DNA from: Steromphala cineraria
Lineage: Eukaryota; Mollusca; Gastropoda; Trochida; Trochidae
Direction of reading: 5' to 3'
DNA length: 64,000 nucleotides
NCBI GenBank assembly: GCA_916613615.1
Contig: OU744730.1
Span: 20,896,406-20,960,405 of the forward strand
In this document: positions 1 through 10,311 of the stretch, one piece after another
Layout of the letters: every line of letters starts with the position of its first letter
Position numbering within the stretch: position 1 is the first letter of the stretch
Notes under the pieces: model-generated
Seen by the model: only the letters and a program-made list of their open reading frames with translations
What the model was told of the DNA's origin: nothing
The model's database searches: none
Translations under genes and position numbers: made by a program

Positions 1-1170
1 AAGTTTCCATCGCCGCCGCCGCCGCGCTCGTACTACTAGCTATAACTTTTTTCCAGTAAGCTTTCCAGAACTCTTATTCATACCTTACTACTCATACCTC
101 GGGGGAACGATTTTGACACGTTCACTTTCAAGGTCAAAGGTCAAGGTCACGAGCTACGTATTCACTCTAAGAATTCCTTGTAAACGCGATAACTTGAAAA
201 GTTTTTGTGCTATGAAGCTCTAACTTGGTATATATCATCCTTGGAAAAGTAAAAAATTTTGAAAAGGTTTTGGCTACAATCCGTCAAAGGTCAAGGTCAC
301 AGCAAGGTCATGACGTAAGCATGTTTTAGCGAAAATGCTTTATTTTAACTATGAACACTTTTAATCAATACATGATTGTTATACTCAATAAAAAGTGTTC
401 AATGATTGTGTGACCTTGAAGGTCAAAGGTCAAGGTCATGAGATATGAGTTATTACAAAATGCACTAAATTTGGGTATAACTTTATCCCATTTAGCTTTT
501 CAGAACTCATGAACATGTCTAAATGTTAATACTTCCAGGGAATCATTATGACATGTTCACTTTCAAGTTCAAAGGTCAAGGTCACGAGTTATAAAATCAC
601 AGCAAAATTCTTTGTAAACACGGTAACTTGAAAAGTTTTTGTGCTATGAAGCTCTAACTTGGTATATATCATCCTTGGAAAAGTAAAAAATTTTGAAAAG
701 GTTTCGGCTACAATCCGTCAAAGGTCAAGGTCACAGCAAGGTCATGACTTAAGCATGGTTTAGCGAAAATGCTTAATTTTAACTATGATCACTTTTAATC
801 AATACATGATTGTTATACTCAATAAAAAGTGTTCAATTATTGTGTGACCTTGAAGGTCAAAGGTCAAGGTCATGAGATATGTGTTATTGCAATTCCTTGT
901 AAACACAATAACTTTAAAAGTTTTTGTGCTATGAAGTTTAGATTTTGTATATATTATCTCTTGAGAAGTACAAAATTTTCAAAAAGTTTTGGGTACGAAC
1001 TGTCGAAGGTCAAGGTCACAGCAAGGTCAACATATATGGAGAAAATGGATTAATTTAATTTTTAACACTTTATTTCATTACAATAATGTTATACTCAATG
1101 AAATGTGTTCATTGATTATGTGACCTTGAGTGTCAAAGGTCAAGGTCACGAGAAAATTCCCAATTTGGTG
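1..1170. repeat. AGGTCA-rich long tandem repeat (period ~434 bp)
   Basis: A block starting near 190 recurs almost unchanged near 624 (period 434), and a shorter, more diverged version starts near 910 after loss of about 150 bp. Each period holds two or more runs of the nuclear-receptor half-site AGGTCA, in words such as AAGGTCAAAGGTCAAGGTCA, at about 130, 280, 411, 560, 716, 845, 1003 and 1133. The array is clipped at the left window edge. Repeats of this look are, from general knowledge, common in mollusc genomes. Short stop-free frames across it arise from the repeat and are not genes. Confidence 0.85.
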
Positions 1171-2745
1171 AGGCCTGTAAAAGGCGGAACAGGGTAAGGC
1201 GAAACCCCAAGTTCAGGGGCTGCTCTGCTTTTGTGGTATCCCGCAAACGCTAATCTAGTTAATTTAGATATTTTTTTTTCAATTGTATCTTTTGTTTGAT
1301 AGCAAATTGGACTATATATGGAGTTCAACATTGCTTTGTTCAAACATAGGTTTAATCATTAATTTGGATTATATTTTGATTTCAATTTTTTTTATCATAG
1401 TTATTTTTTTTGTATTATAAAAAATTTATGTCGGTAATCCATTAGGTGAAAATTTCTTAATTTGATTGAAATGATTCCATTTATTTTGGTAATATGTTTG
1501 TTTTGTCAGAACAATCTTTCAGTTGTTCAAGTTTGAAGAAGTGGTAGGAGTATTTTCCTTGGATTTCATTTAAAAATTTCTATTTCTATTTTATTTACAC
1601 AAACTTGTTCAAATGTTGAGAATTAAGGATTCATTTCAGTTCCTTATAACGATGGTGGGTGGAAATGCATGAAATAAAAAAAAAATAATAAAAACAATGA
1701 TATTAATTTAAGTATTAATATATATTCATCCCTTGATATATATTTCCTTGACGTACTTGATTACCTATTGCTTCAGATATTGCAAATATCAAATGATCTC
1801 CCAATTAAATTGTTCCATTTAACTTGATCAAACAGTTCAAATTCTTTCTCCAGCATTGTCACCATTCTATCAAACTAAACACGCTGTGATAAATCAAGAA
1901 ATGGGCTTTTTATTTCGCAATTATTTCTACTTTGCTTAGACATTTGATTTTATTTGTTTATTACGTGAGTGGCCGATCAATTTGTCAATTAAATTTAGAA
2001 TCAACATCCTGGCTTTAATATCAAATGACAAATGTTGGACACTAAAATTAAAAAAAAAAAAAGTGTGGAATGGTATCTAACATACAAATTCCTCCAAAAA
2101 TTAAATGATTCATTCATTTCTTTTAAACATTCGATTTCATTAATATATCACACCTTTAACAAAGTGTCATTTTATAATTTGATTGAAAAATTTAAAATGA
2201 GTTTCTTGGTGGAATCGTGAGTAGTTATGAAAGATCTAGGTTTTATAACATTGTGAAGATTAATCAAGAAATGTGAGAAGTTGAATTAAGTAGGAAGACG
2301 CCCCTCCCTTGATGCAGATGTGTGGTATACACAATAACGTCCCTTGCTCCGGGCGGGCGGAGGAGAAATGAAATGTATATCTTGAGATGAGTGGAGAAAA
2401 TTAACACTCAAATTCCTTCCCTTGGATTACAATATATCTGTTTGTTCAGATGTCATGCACATTCAATGTACCAATAAAACAGGGTTTTGGTTTTGAGTTT
2501 TATTTGACTGTGATACCGATGTTAGTTTATTAAAACTTGCTTTTCCGATTTGTGCGTTAATTCTTATTATAGAATGAAATTAAAGTTGAAGCCACTTCAT
2601 ATGTGCATTTTGTTGTTGTGTTCAACATGAATCCTGTATCGTATTCCTTTTATTGTATAACATGTTTAATGAATGATGTTGTTTGTTGTCAGAAATATAT
2701 TTTGTATGTATATTTATACAGTGATGTGGAATGTTGTCCAATATC
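1171..2745. other. AT-rich stretch with no supported gene
   Basis: The first 100 bases (1171-1260) are more GC-balanced and may be the tail of the adjacent repeat. The rest is AT-rich with homopolymer runs (for example a long A run near 2049) and a short GC-rich island near 2300-2370. I see no exon, RNA gene or clear repeat. Confidence 0.5.
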
Positions 2746-2775
2746 TAAGGGGCAGTAGCACATTTTTGTAGGTAA
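2746..2775. mobile_element. Solo MITE terminus
   Basis: The sequence TAAGGGGCAGTAGCACATTT matches the terminal inverted repeat of the two MITEs at 7900-8253 and 9636-9971. No partner terminus is found within the next kilobase, so this looks like a decayed or truncated end. Confidence 0.55.
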
Positions 2776-4840
2776 AGACATTGACTCCAAGAAAACAAAA
2801 ATACTTCCTATTTCTTCTATGACAATGGATAATCTGGATCAGTACGGTCTTAAAACTAATGATTTGTGATTTCCGAAAACATGCTTCTTTCCTTTTAACA
2901 TATTTTTATTTTTCCCCAAACAATCACAGAAGTATTGTCAAAAATGTTATTTAAAGATTTGTAGAACTTATGAAATGATTATTTTTGTAGCAGAAAGAAC
3001 GCGAGAGAATGTTACTCTCCAAATATTAAAGTTTATTCAGCAGGGTACAATGGAGGGGATGATATCCAAAATGGTGATTATTTTTATCGGAGAAATGGAC
3101 ACCGAGGGAGGGTTGAAGGCAAACACTGTATTTACCCCGAGGGGGTCTTGATTGGGAGTACAGGAATCTGATCCTTGTACAGCTGTGAATGTCAGAGACA
3201 AGCGTTCTATGCAAGAAGGGATAATCTGAAGGAACAAAAATTAGCCCGATCTAGATGCAATAAAACATTTGGCACATGTTTGAGTAATTAAGTTGAGCGG
3301 GGAGATGAAGTTATATTTTGTTTGGCTCCCGCCCACAAATATTTACAACGGATGATTTGAAGATGATCCGGACCTATTGATGTGTTTACTGATGCTGGGA
3401 AGATGCTTACCATAGATGATTCTTCTTCCGAGACCTGTAATTAGGAATATCTTATCAAGAATTAAAAGTCGTATATTTCCTGTCCTAATTCCAATCCATG
3501 TTCTCAAATTTGTCCATAGGTAGTTCAAAAGTTTCTGTGGTTCATCAAGTATGTACAGATTGTTAATGTCACGTGACATGTGGCAGCCATATTGTTTTAT
3601 CATGCCGAATCTGAGTCTGTTTATATTTTTAGATAGTTGGATATTCTTCCCCGTCTGTCTGTTTTGATGGCAGCGAGAAGATGTTTTTGTTAGCCCTTGG
3701 TTTACACTTCAAGTCCTGATCATCAAAACTGCTTCCCCATTAGACATAATGGAAACAGTCCGACAAAAAACATTTCAATCAAAGAAATAAAGCCGAATCA
3801 AAAGATGGCGGCCATCTTGTACAAAGCACTCTGGTTAGCCAGTACTTGATTTCAAAGAGATTTTTGAGACTTGTATATTAAACACTAAACGAATAATTAG
3901 CTTTAAGGAATTGTTTAGTCTCCAAAATGTATCACTGGTTCTAAAAAAAATATAGTTTTTCCAAAAAATAAAAAAATAAAAGCATTATAGGCACTTTTTC
4001 ACCAGGTGTTTATTTTTATTCATTGGATGAATTTAACATAAGTGTATGTGTTGTCCTAACAAGATTTTCAACCTCTTAACAAAAACTAAAATGTTCTGCT
4101 TTTTGGAGCTTTTGTTTTTGTTTTAAAAGATCAGTATAATGTAGGATATCTATGGTGGATTATCTATCATTGCATCAATATAGTTTTAAGCATTTTAGTT
4201 GTGAAGTTTTAAAAGTTGCTTCAATTTATAACCAAGAAAATCATTGCTGTCATTGATTCTACATTGAAAAACGCGTATTTAAACAGGCTTTTGCTAAGGA
4301 ACTGTTTTTCAGTGCTTATTCATTGGAACTTTGCTGAAACATAATTGTTTCATTTGTTTACAGTCAGACAGGAAAAAAATTAACCAAAAACTTTTCTTTA
4401 ATTTTAACCCCTTTGGAAACCTATCATATGATAATCATGTTCATTTTGTTGAAATTATTTTTGACTTTACAATACATGCTAGCTTATACAACTTCTATCT
4501 CTCAGCAGGCTAACTTTTCCATTTATTCTTCCCTCAAAATATATCTACCAAAAAGCAGATGGCACTTCTTGGTAAATAATTTTACAAAATTCTTTGATAT
4601 GAAAGTGTGCTATTATATTCAGGTTATATTTTTAATTGACTTCTGTCCCATGCCAAGAAAAAAATTAATATTTGATATGATGATTAGTCTTGGGGAAGAT
4701 GTTCAACAGAGATCGTCCACAGCCAATATACAAAAAGTATTTAACCCCTCAAGACTCCCAATAGCCCCACTGTACTGACAATGTACATTTTCTAGTCCTT
4801 TAGCTGCAAGGGGGTTAAACCTGCAAGATGTCCTATTTTC
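2776..4840. other. AT-rich stretch with isolated motif palindromes
   Basis: No gene is supported. Points of note are a near-palindrome around 3158-3181, a perfect 12-bp palindrome TGTCACGTGACA at 3567-3578, a YY1-like word GGCAGCCATATTG at 3582, and the near-palindrome AAGATGGCGGCCATCTT at 3802-3818. A 121-codon stop-free stretch at 4413-4778 has no recognisable domain, is AT-driven in composition, and I do not call it a gene. Confidence 0.5.
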
Positions 4841-5150
4841 TTAGAAAGGCCATTTGACAAATGACAGTATTTTAATGGCCAAATCTATACCCCAGCAGGC
4901 CTGATGGCTGGCAAACAAATGAATGTATATAGCCCAAAAAACAAGCTTATTTGCTATAATTAAATCTGTCAGATAGGCTTCTCTGGCTGTTTTGTATGGA
5001 AAAGCAATTGGTGTAGTTATTTGACTTGGGCAGGAAGTTTTAAGTTTCTTGGACATAATTGCTGGGTACCAGTGATGGGCTGTGGCATAGTAATTAGTTA
5101 CCAAGACAATGCACTCTGTGTCATTTTTCTGTGACATTAAACTTACGAAA
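4841..5150. promoter_or_regulatory. Complex non-coding block (candidate conserved element)
   Basis: Base composition and word complexity rise against the AT-rich flanks, without tandem structure. A 98-codon stop-free frame lies on the minus strand at 4841-5137, but it resembles no protein family I know and has no splice context. I read the block as possible regulatory DNA; only cross-species alignment would show this. Confidence 0.3.
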
Positions 5151-5589
5151 ATAACCTTACCCTTAAATTACCAAAATAACATGGATTACAATGATGTATG
5201 GCAAAGGATGATCTTGTTTTTTGTCTTATGACATGATGTAAGTTCAGTAAGTTTGAGGCTTTTAAAACTTGTATGCATATACTTAAAGAAACAACCATAA
5301 AAATCATTGGTTACTTTTTGCTCTGTGAAAGTGGAGTTCAATCTATAAAAAATGATAAATTTTTCTAAAGATGTTACACATTTTTCTTATAACACATCAC
5401 ATAAAATATTATGTAAATTAATTTATGTAATTAAATTAATTTATAAAACAAGCAAGTTTATATTTCAAAGAATTTAACTCTTCATATATGAAAAGCAACT
5501 TTTAAACTCAATACATAACTTTGAAAAAACAACTCAAAGACAAAAAAAAAATCAAAATGATAATTCTAAAGATTTTTACACCAAGATTT

Positions 5590-5960
5590 CTTAAACCTCT
5601 TCAGAAACTTTGGCCCTGTTTTTGAGGAGTTTACTCCTTAATTGTTTCACTCAAATCCTGAAAAGAGCATGACACTCGTCAGAAGGTGTCTTATGGGCAA
5701 TAAAAGTTCTCTCAAATGAATTGCCAGACCCATCTTTCATTAAGAGTTTTTGCCAGGCAGGGAATCCTAAGTATGTAAAGTAATCAGCCCTTATACTTGT
5801 CTATCTGTGGAATCACCTCTTCACTTGTTGCTCCAGTCTCTGTGTATGTCCGACTAGAGAGGTGCGCTGGAAAGGTCAAAGGTAATCAGCATTGTCTTCA
5901 CCTGAGATACCTGCCAACGCTACCTACCTTGATTGTGTATTAACGACCTTCGCTACCTGT
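5590..5960. promoter_or_regulatory. Complex non-coding block with DR1-like motif
   Basis: A GC-raised, non-repetitive block between AT-rich flanks. It contains GAAAGGTCAAAGGTAATC near 5871-5888, a direct repeat of nuclear-receptor-like half-sites separated by one base. No coding potential is seen. The call rests on composition and motif only. Confidence 0.28.
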
Positions 5961-6539
5961 GCTTGGCTTGCAACCATCTCTGATGAATGATTTTTCTGAG
6001 AAATTTGATTTTCATAAATTAAAATATCATACCCTCCTGGTGCTGCTTATGTTGAATATAAGCTAGTATGAATAATTCTTCCACGTGAATTTGGTCTTAG
6101 TTATATCATCTAAAATTATTTTTTCTATTTCCTGAAATACCTGAATTGGTTTGCGCAATGACAACTTCAAAATTGTGACTGTTAGTTATAAAACAGTAAC
6201 TGATTAATTTCTCACACAATACCATTCCCTAATTACAAATGATAGGTTTACATGACTTTTGATAAATTATTTATTGTTTCTGTTTCTTTGCCTTCTGCTT
6301 AAAGTAAAGTACACATTTTTCTACAGTTAGGCCTATCTAATTTCCTTTATTAAAAAGTTTTCTGGTCCTATCAGAATTAATTTATACCAAGAGGACAACA
6401 TACGTTAATCTCCACATCACATCTCCTTGATGACGTTAAAATGTAATCTTGAATTAAGTTAACATCTTCAATTTATTTTTTTGGAAAGATATTTGATTAT
6501 TTTTCTCCAAATTTTATGGGTGTCTGCTGGTATCTACAT

Positions 6540-6990
6540 TAATATTGCCGCGCGACCACGTCCCGACTGATGATTGACAGGGCCCCTGTATCACCCATAA
6601 CCCCCTCCCTCAGACAGACGGCAGATGATTTTTGCATGAAAAGATAAGAAAAACACTAACGAACATAAGTTTGAGAAATGGTGGATATTAATTGCTGTTG
6701 TTGGCCCACCATGGGTGTGGGGTGTAGAGAGGAAAGCAGAGAGCATATCCACCAACAAGGGGAGACGATTCACCCACAGCGATGATGCCAGACGTGCTAC
6801 TTATGCATTTCTCTGTTTTCGGTGGGAAGGGAAAGAAAAGCAAACATTCTGCCTCACAAGAGCTTATCTAGATGCACTTGTTGAGTGTATCTGGTGTTGA
6901 AGCTTCAACCAGCTGGTCAGCCGCCATCTTGGATGGAGCAGACGTCACTTTGGTCAGTTCAGAGTGAGGTCAAGACCATTGATGGACAAC
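6540..6990. promoter_or_regulatory. Complex block with YY1 consensus
   Basis: GC-raised block containing a perfect YY1-type word CCGCCATCTTGG at 6921-6932. Short stop-free frames on both strands (6591-6773, 6715-6900) have no recognisable family. From 6991 to 7899 the sequence is AT-rich with another related word, GCCGCCATATTTC, at 7499. Confidence 0.3.
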
Positions 6991-7899
6991 ACAAGTGAAG
7001 GAATGTTTTGATGATAATTAAGTGTTGATAGCTGCTGGTCATCCAAAAGTCATGAAATCCTCAATATGTTATCTGCAATCTCTGCTTCCAAGTTGTGTGT
7101 TTTCAATTTGGGTGTAAGCAAAGTTCCCAGTCTTAGCACCACTGCATGGAGTCAATATTATGTAAAGTCATCATTAAATCTTTTAAGCTTCTTCAAAAGC
7201 TTCATTCAAAGCCTTAAACAAACTCTCCTGTTCATTTTCCTTCCTCCATCACCGAAGATTTCCCTTTGTCTCTTTGATACTGTTTTGAGACGTGTGTGAC
7301 AATATTTGCCAATGCTTGCCTACCATGACCTTGTTGTCATTGCCCTGTTCAGTATAAACTTAGAGCAGCGGTATTTGTATCTAGCAAAGCAATTCTCAGG
7401 TGTAAGGAAACTTACTCGCACTTCCAGTGTGGAATTAGCGCTGGAAATCTTTCAACAGCAAGGTGCTACTCCTCTAATTTAAGGACATTTGATAAGAGCC
7501 GCCATATTTCAAGAAATGATTTCATCAATGAATTATGTTTGCTTCATCTTCATTTAACAAGACCACCAATGGCGCTGTTATCATTTATGTTTGTATATCA
7601 AAGAAGCTTGGTGCCTGCTTTTGGACAACACGTCCGTCGTTATGTATTTATTTCGTAGATAATCTCCAAAAGTAAATGCTGATTGCACAGTTGCAGGGAT
7701 GCAGAAAGTCGTAAATCTCTTCTCCTCTCTGTGCATTATCTTTACAAAGTTTTCGGTTAGGTGTGAACATTTTCAACTTTTGTCATCCTTTTGATTGTTT
7801 TTTTAATCTACATACCTTTTCCTGATAAAGTTTGATGACATGTGTCATTAATATAATGTGTGAAGGAACTTTTGGTCCGAAAAACGTATTATCAACTTA

Positions 7900-8253
7900 G
7901 TTGCACGTTTTTTGATAATTTTATATTTTAAAATTTTCACTGATATTAGTAAGTTTATGCTAAATGAATTATTTTGACAGTGTCAAAAATTTCATTTAAC
8001 AAGCCAATCATTCTTAGTCAGAGGACAAAGTATGACGATTCACATAAAATCCATTGGCGGCCATTTTTGTGTGAACACCTTTAATTCATTTTGTGTAAGA
8101 AAAAGGAATCGCATAGCTAAACTTTACGTTATATATTTGAATTATAACTGCTCCATTTAGTTTAAATACATTGTCTTACGATTGGAACCATTAATTTTCA
8201 TTTTCGTGACATCACCTTATATTCCCCCAAAAAACATGCTACTGCCCCTTTAA
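7900..8253 (-). mobile_element. MITE family A, copy 1
   Basis: This is the reverse-oriented partner of the element at 9636-9971: read on the opposite strand the two align along nearly their full length, including the internal words GGCGGCCATTTT, GTGTGAACACCTTTAATTCA and AAAAAGGAATCG. The right end ACTGCCCCTTTAA is intact; the left end (TTAGTTGCACG) has lost the AAAGGG part. About 354 bp with no coding capacity, hence a non-autonomous DNA transposon. Its superfamily is uncertain. Confidence 0.85.
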
Positions 8254-9635
8254 GCGCTGATTTGTCTTATCACTCAATGTTATATAAATTTGAATTGAAT
8301 GATATATATTTTGTGTTAATGAATGACTCAGTGGAGTATTTTTTTGTTAAAAATTTCAAACATCCTTATTTTCTTAACGGTTTCATGATAATGATATCTG
8401 AAAACAATACTTTTAAAAAAACACCTCATAGTCTTTTAAAAGAAACCTTTAAGACTTTTCAATAGGTCTTTACAACATTATAAGAAAGCTTGTTTGTATA
8501 AGTATCTTATGAAGCTGTTAGATATATAAGGCCTTAATTCTCTATTATTACTCTTGTCTTATACTAAATGTTGAAAGATGATTATCAACCTGGAAATACA
8601 ATTTTATCATAATATCAGAAACTGTTATTGGCAAAATCTAGTATCATAAATGTAATTGAATAATTTTTTCCTAATTTTCAAATGTTAAATTTTTATGGAC
8701 TTTGGCCAACATAAATTGATGAGGCTGGAAGGTTTATTTCCATCGTCAACATAGATTTGATAAGAATTCAAACCAATGAAAAACCCTAAATTAAAACCCT
8801 TCTTTCTGATGTTCTTTGTAAGTCTTATGAATCATGATGTGATTCCCTGGTACTCCTGTAGATTAACAGGTTTACAAAGAATTGTAAGATTTAATTTAGA
8901 TTTTTTGATAATATCTCAAATTATCATTTTCCAGAATGATATTCAGCAATATACTGCAAACTCATTACAACAACTGGTAAAGTTTTGACCGGGAACTTCT
9001 TGTACTTCAGGAGCTTGATGTAAGATGCTGGACAAGCAGTTGTCTGCCCCTGTTGATATTTCCAGTAGATGTCTTTGAAAGTCAAGCCTAATGGCAGCCA
9101 TCTTGATTTTAAGAAGTCAACAATATTGTGTCATTCAAGGTAAGATGATTTAATGTTGTCATTGTTGTCATTGTCGCCGTCATCGTTGTCAAAGTTCATT
9201 TTCATAATCAATCTGAAAAGGGGAAAATGTTTTTCTTCCCTTTACCTTGTGTTGAAAACATAAATTCATTAAAACAACCATTGTCAAGAGGCTGCTTGTT
9301 TGTTATTATTCAGATCTTAATGACTAGGAAATCTGTTATTTATTTATTAAAGACATGGGATCACCAAGAAAATCTATGGTTTTCTGTCACTGAAAATCTC
9401 TTTATTTCAGACCATTGATGATTTCTTTCTGAAACAAGAAGTGTTATGACTAATTGGAATAAAACAAATTGATATTGTATTTAAGGACAACCACAAAAGC
9501 CAGTATATATGCAACATTTAGATCATTATGTAAACAAGAGATACTTCTAACATTCAAAATCTGACTGGTCCTAAACTAAACAATCATATAAGGTATGAAT
9601 TCTATATGAATGAAAATATTAAAGTTATCTAGGTA
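8254..9635. other. AT-rich stretch with no supported gene
   Basis: No exon or repeat is seen between the two MITE copies. A YY1-like word GGCAGCCATCTTG lies at 9093-9105, and a short GTTGTCATTGT-type degenerate run lies near 9155-9195. Confidence 0.5.
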
Positions 9636-9971
9636 TTTAAAGGGACAGTTGCACGTTTTTAGGGGGAATATAAGGTGATGTCAGGAAAATGAAAATTAAA
9701 TGTTTCAATTGAAAGACAATGTATATAAACTACATGGAGCAGTAATAATTCAGATATTTAATGTAAAGTTTAGCCATACGATTCCTTTTTCTTACACAAA
9801 CTGAATTAAAGGTGTTCACACAAAATGGCCGCCAATGGAATTTATTGATTATTGGTTTGCGTAATGAGATTTTTGACTCCATCAAAATAATAAATTTAGC
9901 ATTAACGTACAATTATCAGTAAAAAATTTGAAATATAAAATTATCAAAAAATGTGCTACTGCCCCTTTAAA
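9636..9971 (+). mobile_element. MITE family A, copy 2 (intact termini)
   Basis: Begins TTTAAAGGGACAGTTGCACG and ends with the inverted counterpart GTGCTACTGCCCCTTTAAA, giving about 20-bp terminal inverted repeats. The shared palindrome TTTAAA at both edges could hide a TTAA or TA target duplication. Length is 336 bp and there is no coding capacity. Together with the copy at 7900-8253 it forms an inverted pair separated by about 1.4 kb. Confidence 0.88.
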
Positions 9972-10311
9972 AGCTAGAATACGGTAGTACAAGTGGTGCA
10001 GTTGTGATTTCCTAAGTTTGGTGTGGAATGGATCTAGGTTATGAGGTCAGGTGCCTTTGCATGGTTTCCTTTACAAATGTAGAAACAGACATAAAGAAAT
10101 ATGAAATCTAATCTTCATACATTAGAAAAACAATCAATTACCAAGAAATGTAACCAAATTTTCTTGTAATTCACATAAGTGACAGAAAACAATTAAGATA
10201 CATTATATAGTAAAACAAATTTATATCCTTTGGCCAAAGGAGAGGAGTTAGTTATTAAACTATTTTTAATATACCACATTGTTTCAGAAAGTCAATTTAA
10301 TGATATAGATG
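9972..10311. other. AT-rich spacer
   Basis: Nothing recognisable between the MITE and the satellite array. Confidence 0.5.

Noticed and set aside
829..1053. Stop-free frame across the AGGTCA repeat
   Set aside because: It starts at GTG and its residues come straight from the tandem repeat; the same residue words recur wherever the repeat does. Not a gene.
4413..4778. 121-codon plus-strand frame
   Set aside because: Composition is that of AT-rich DNA (many F, I, Y, L, K), no domain or homologue is recognised and no splice or promoter context supports it.
4841..5137. 98-codon minus-strand frame
   Set aside because: No recognisable family and no transcript signals; better explained as a complex non-coding block.
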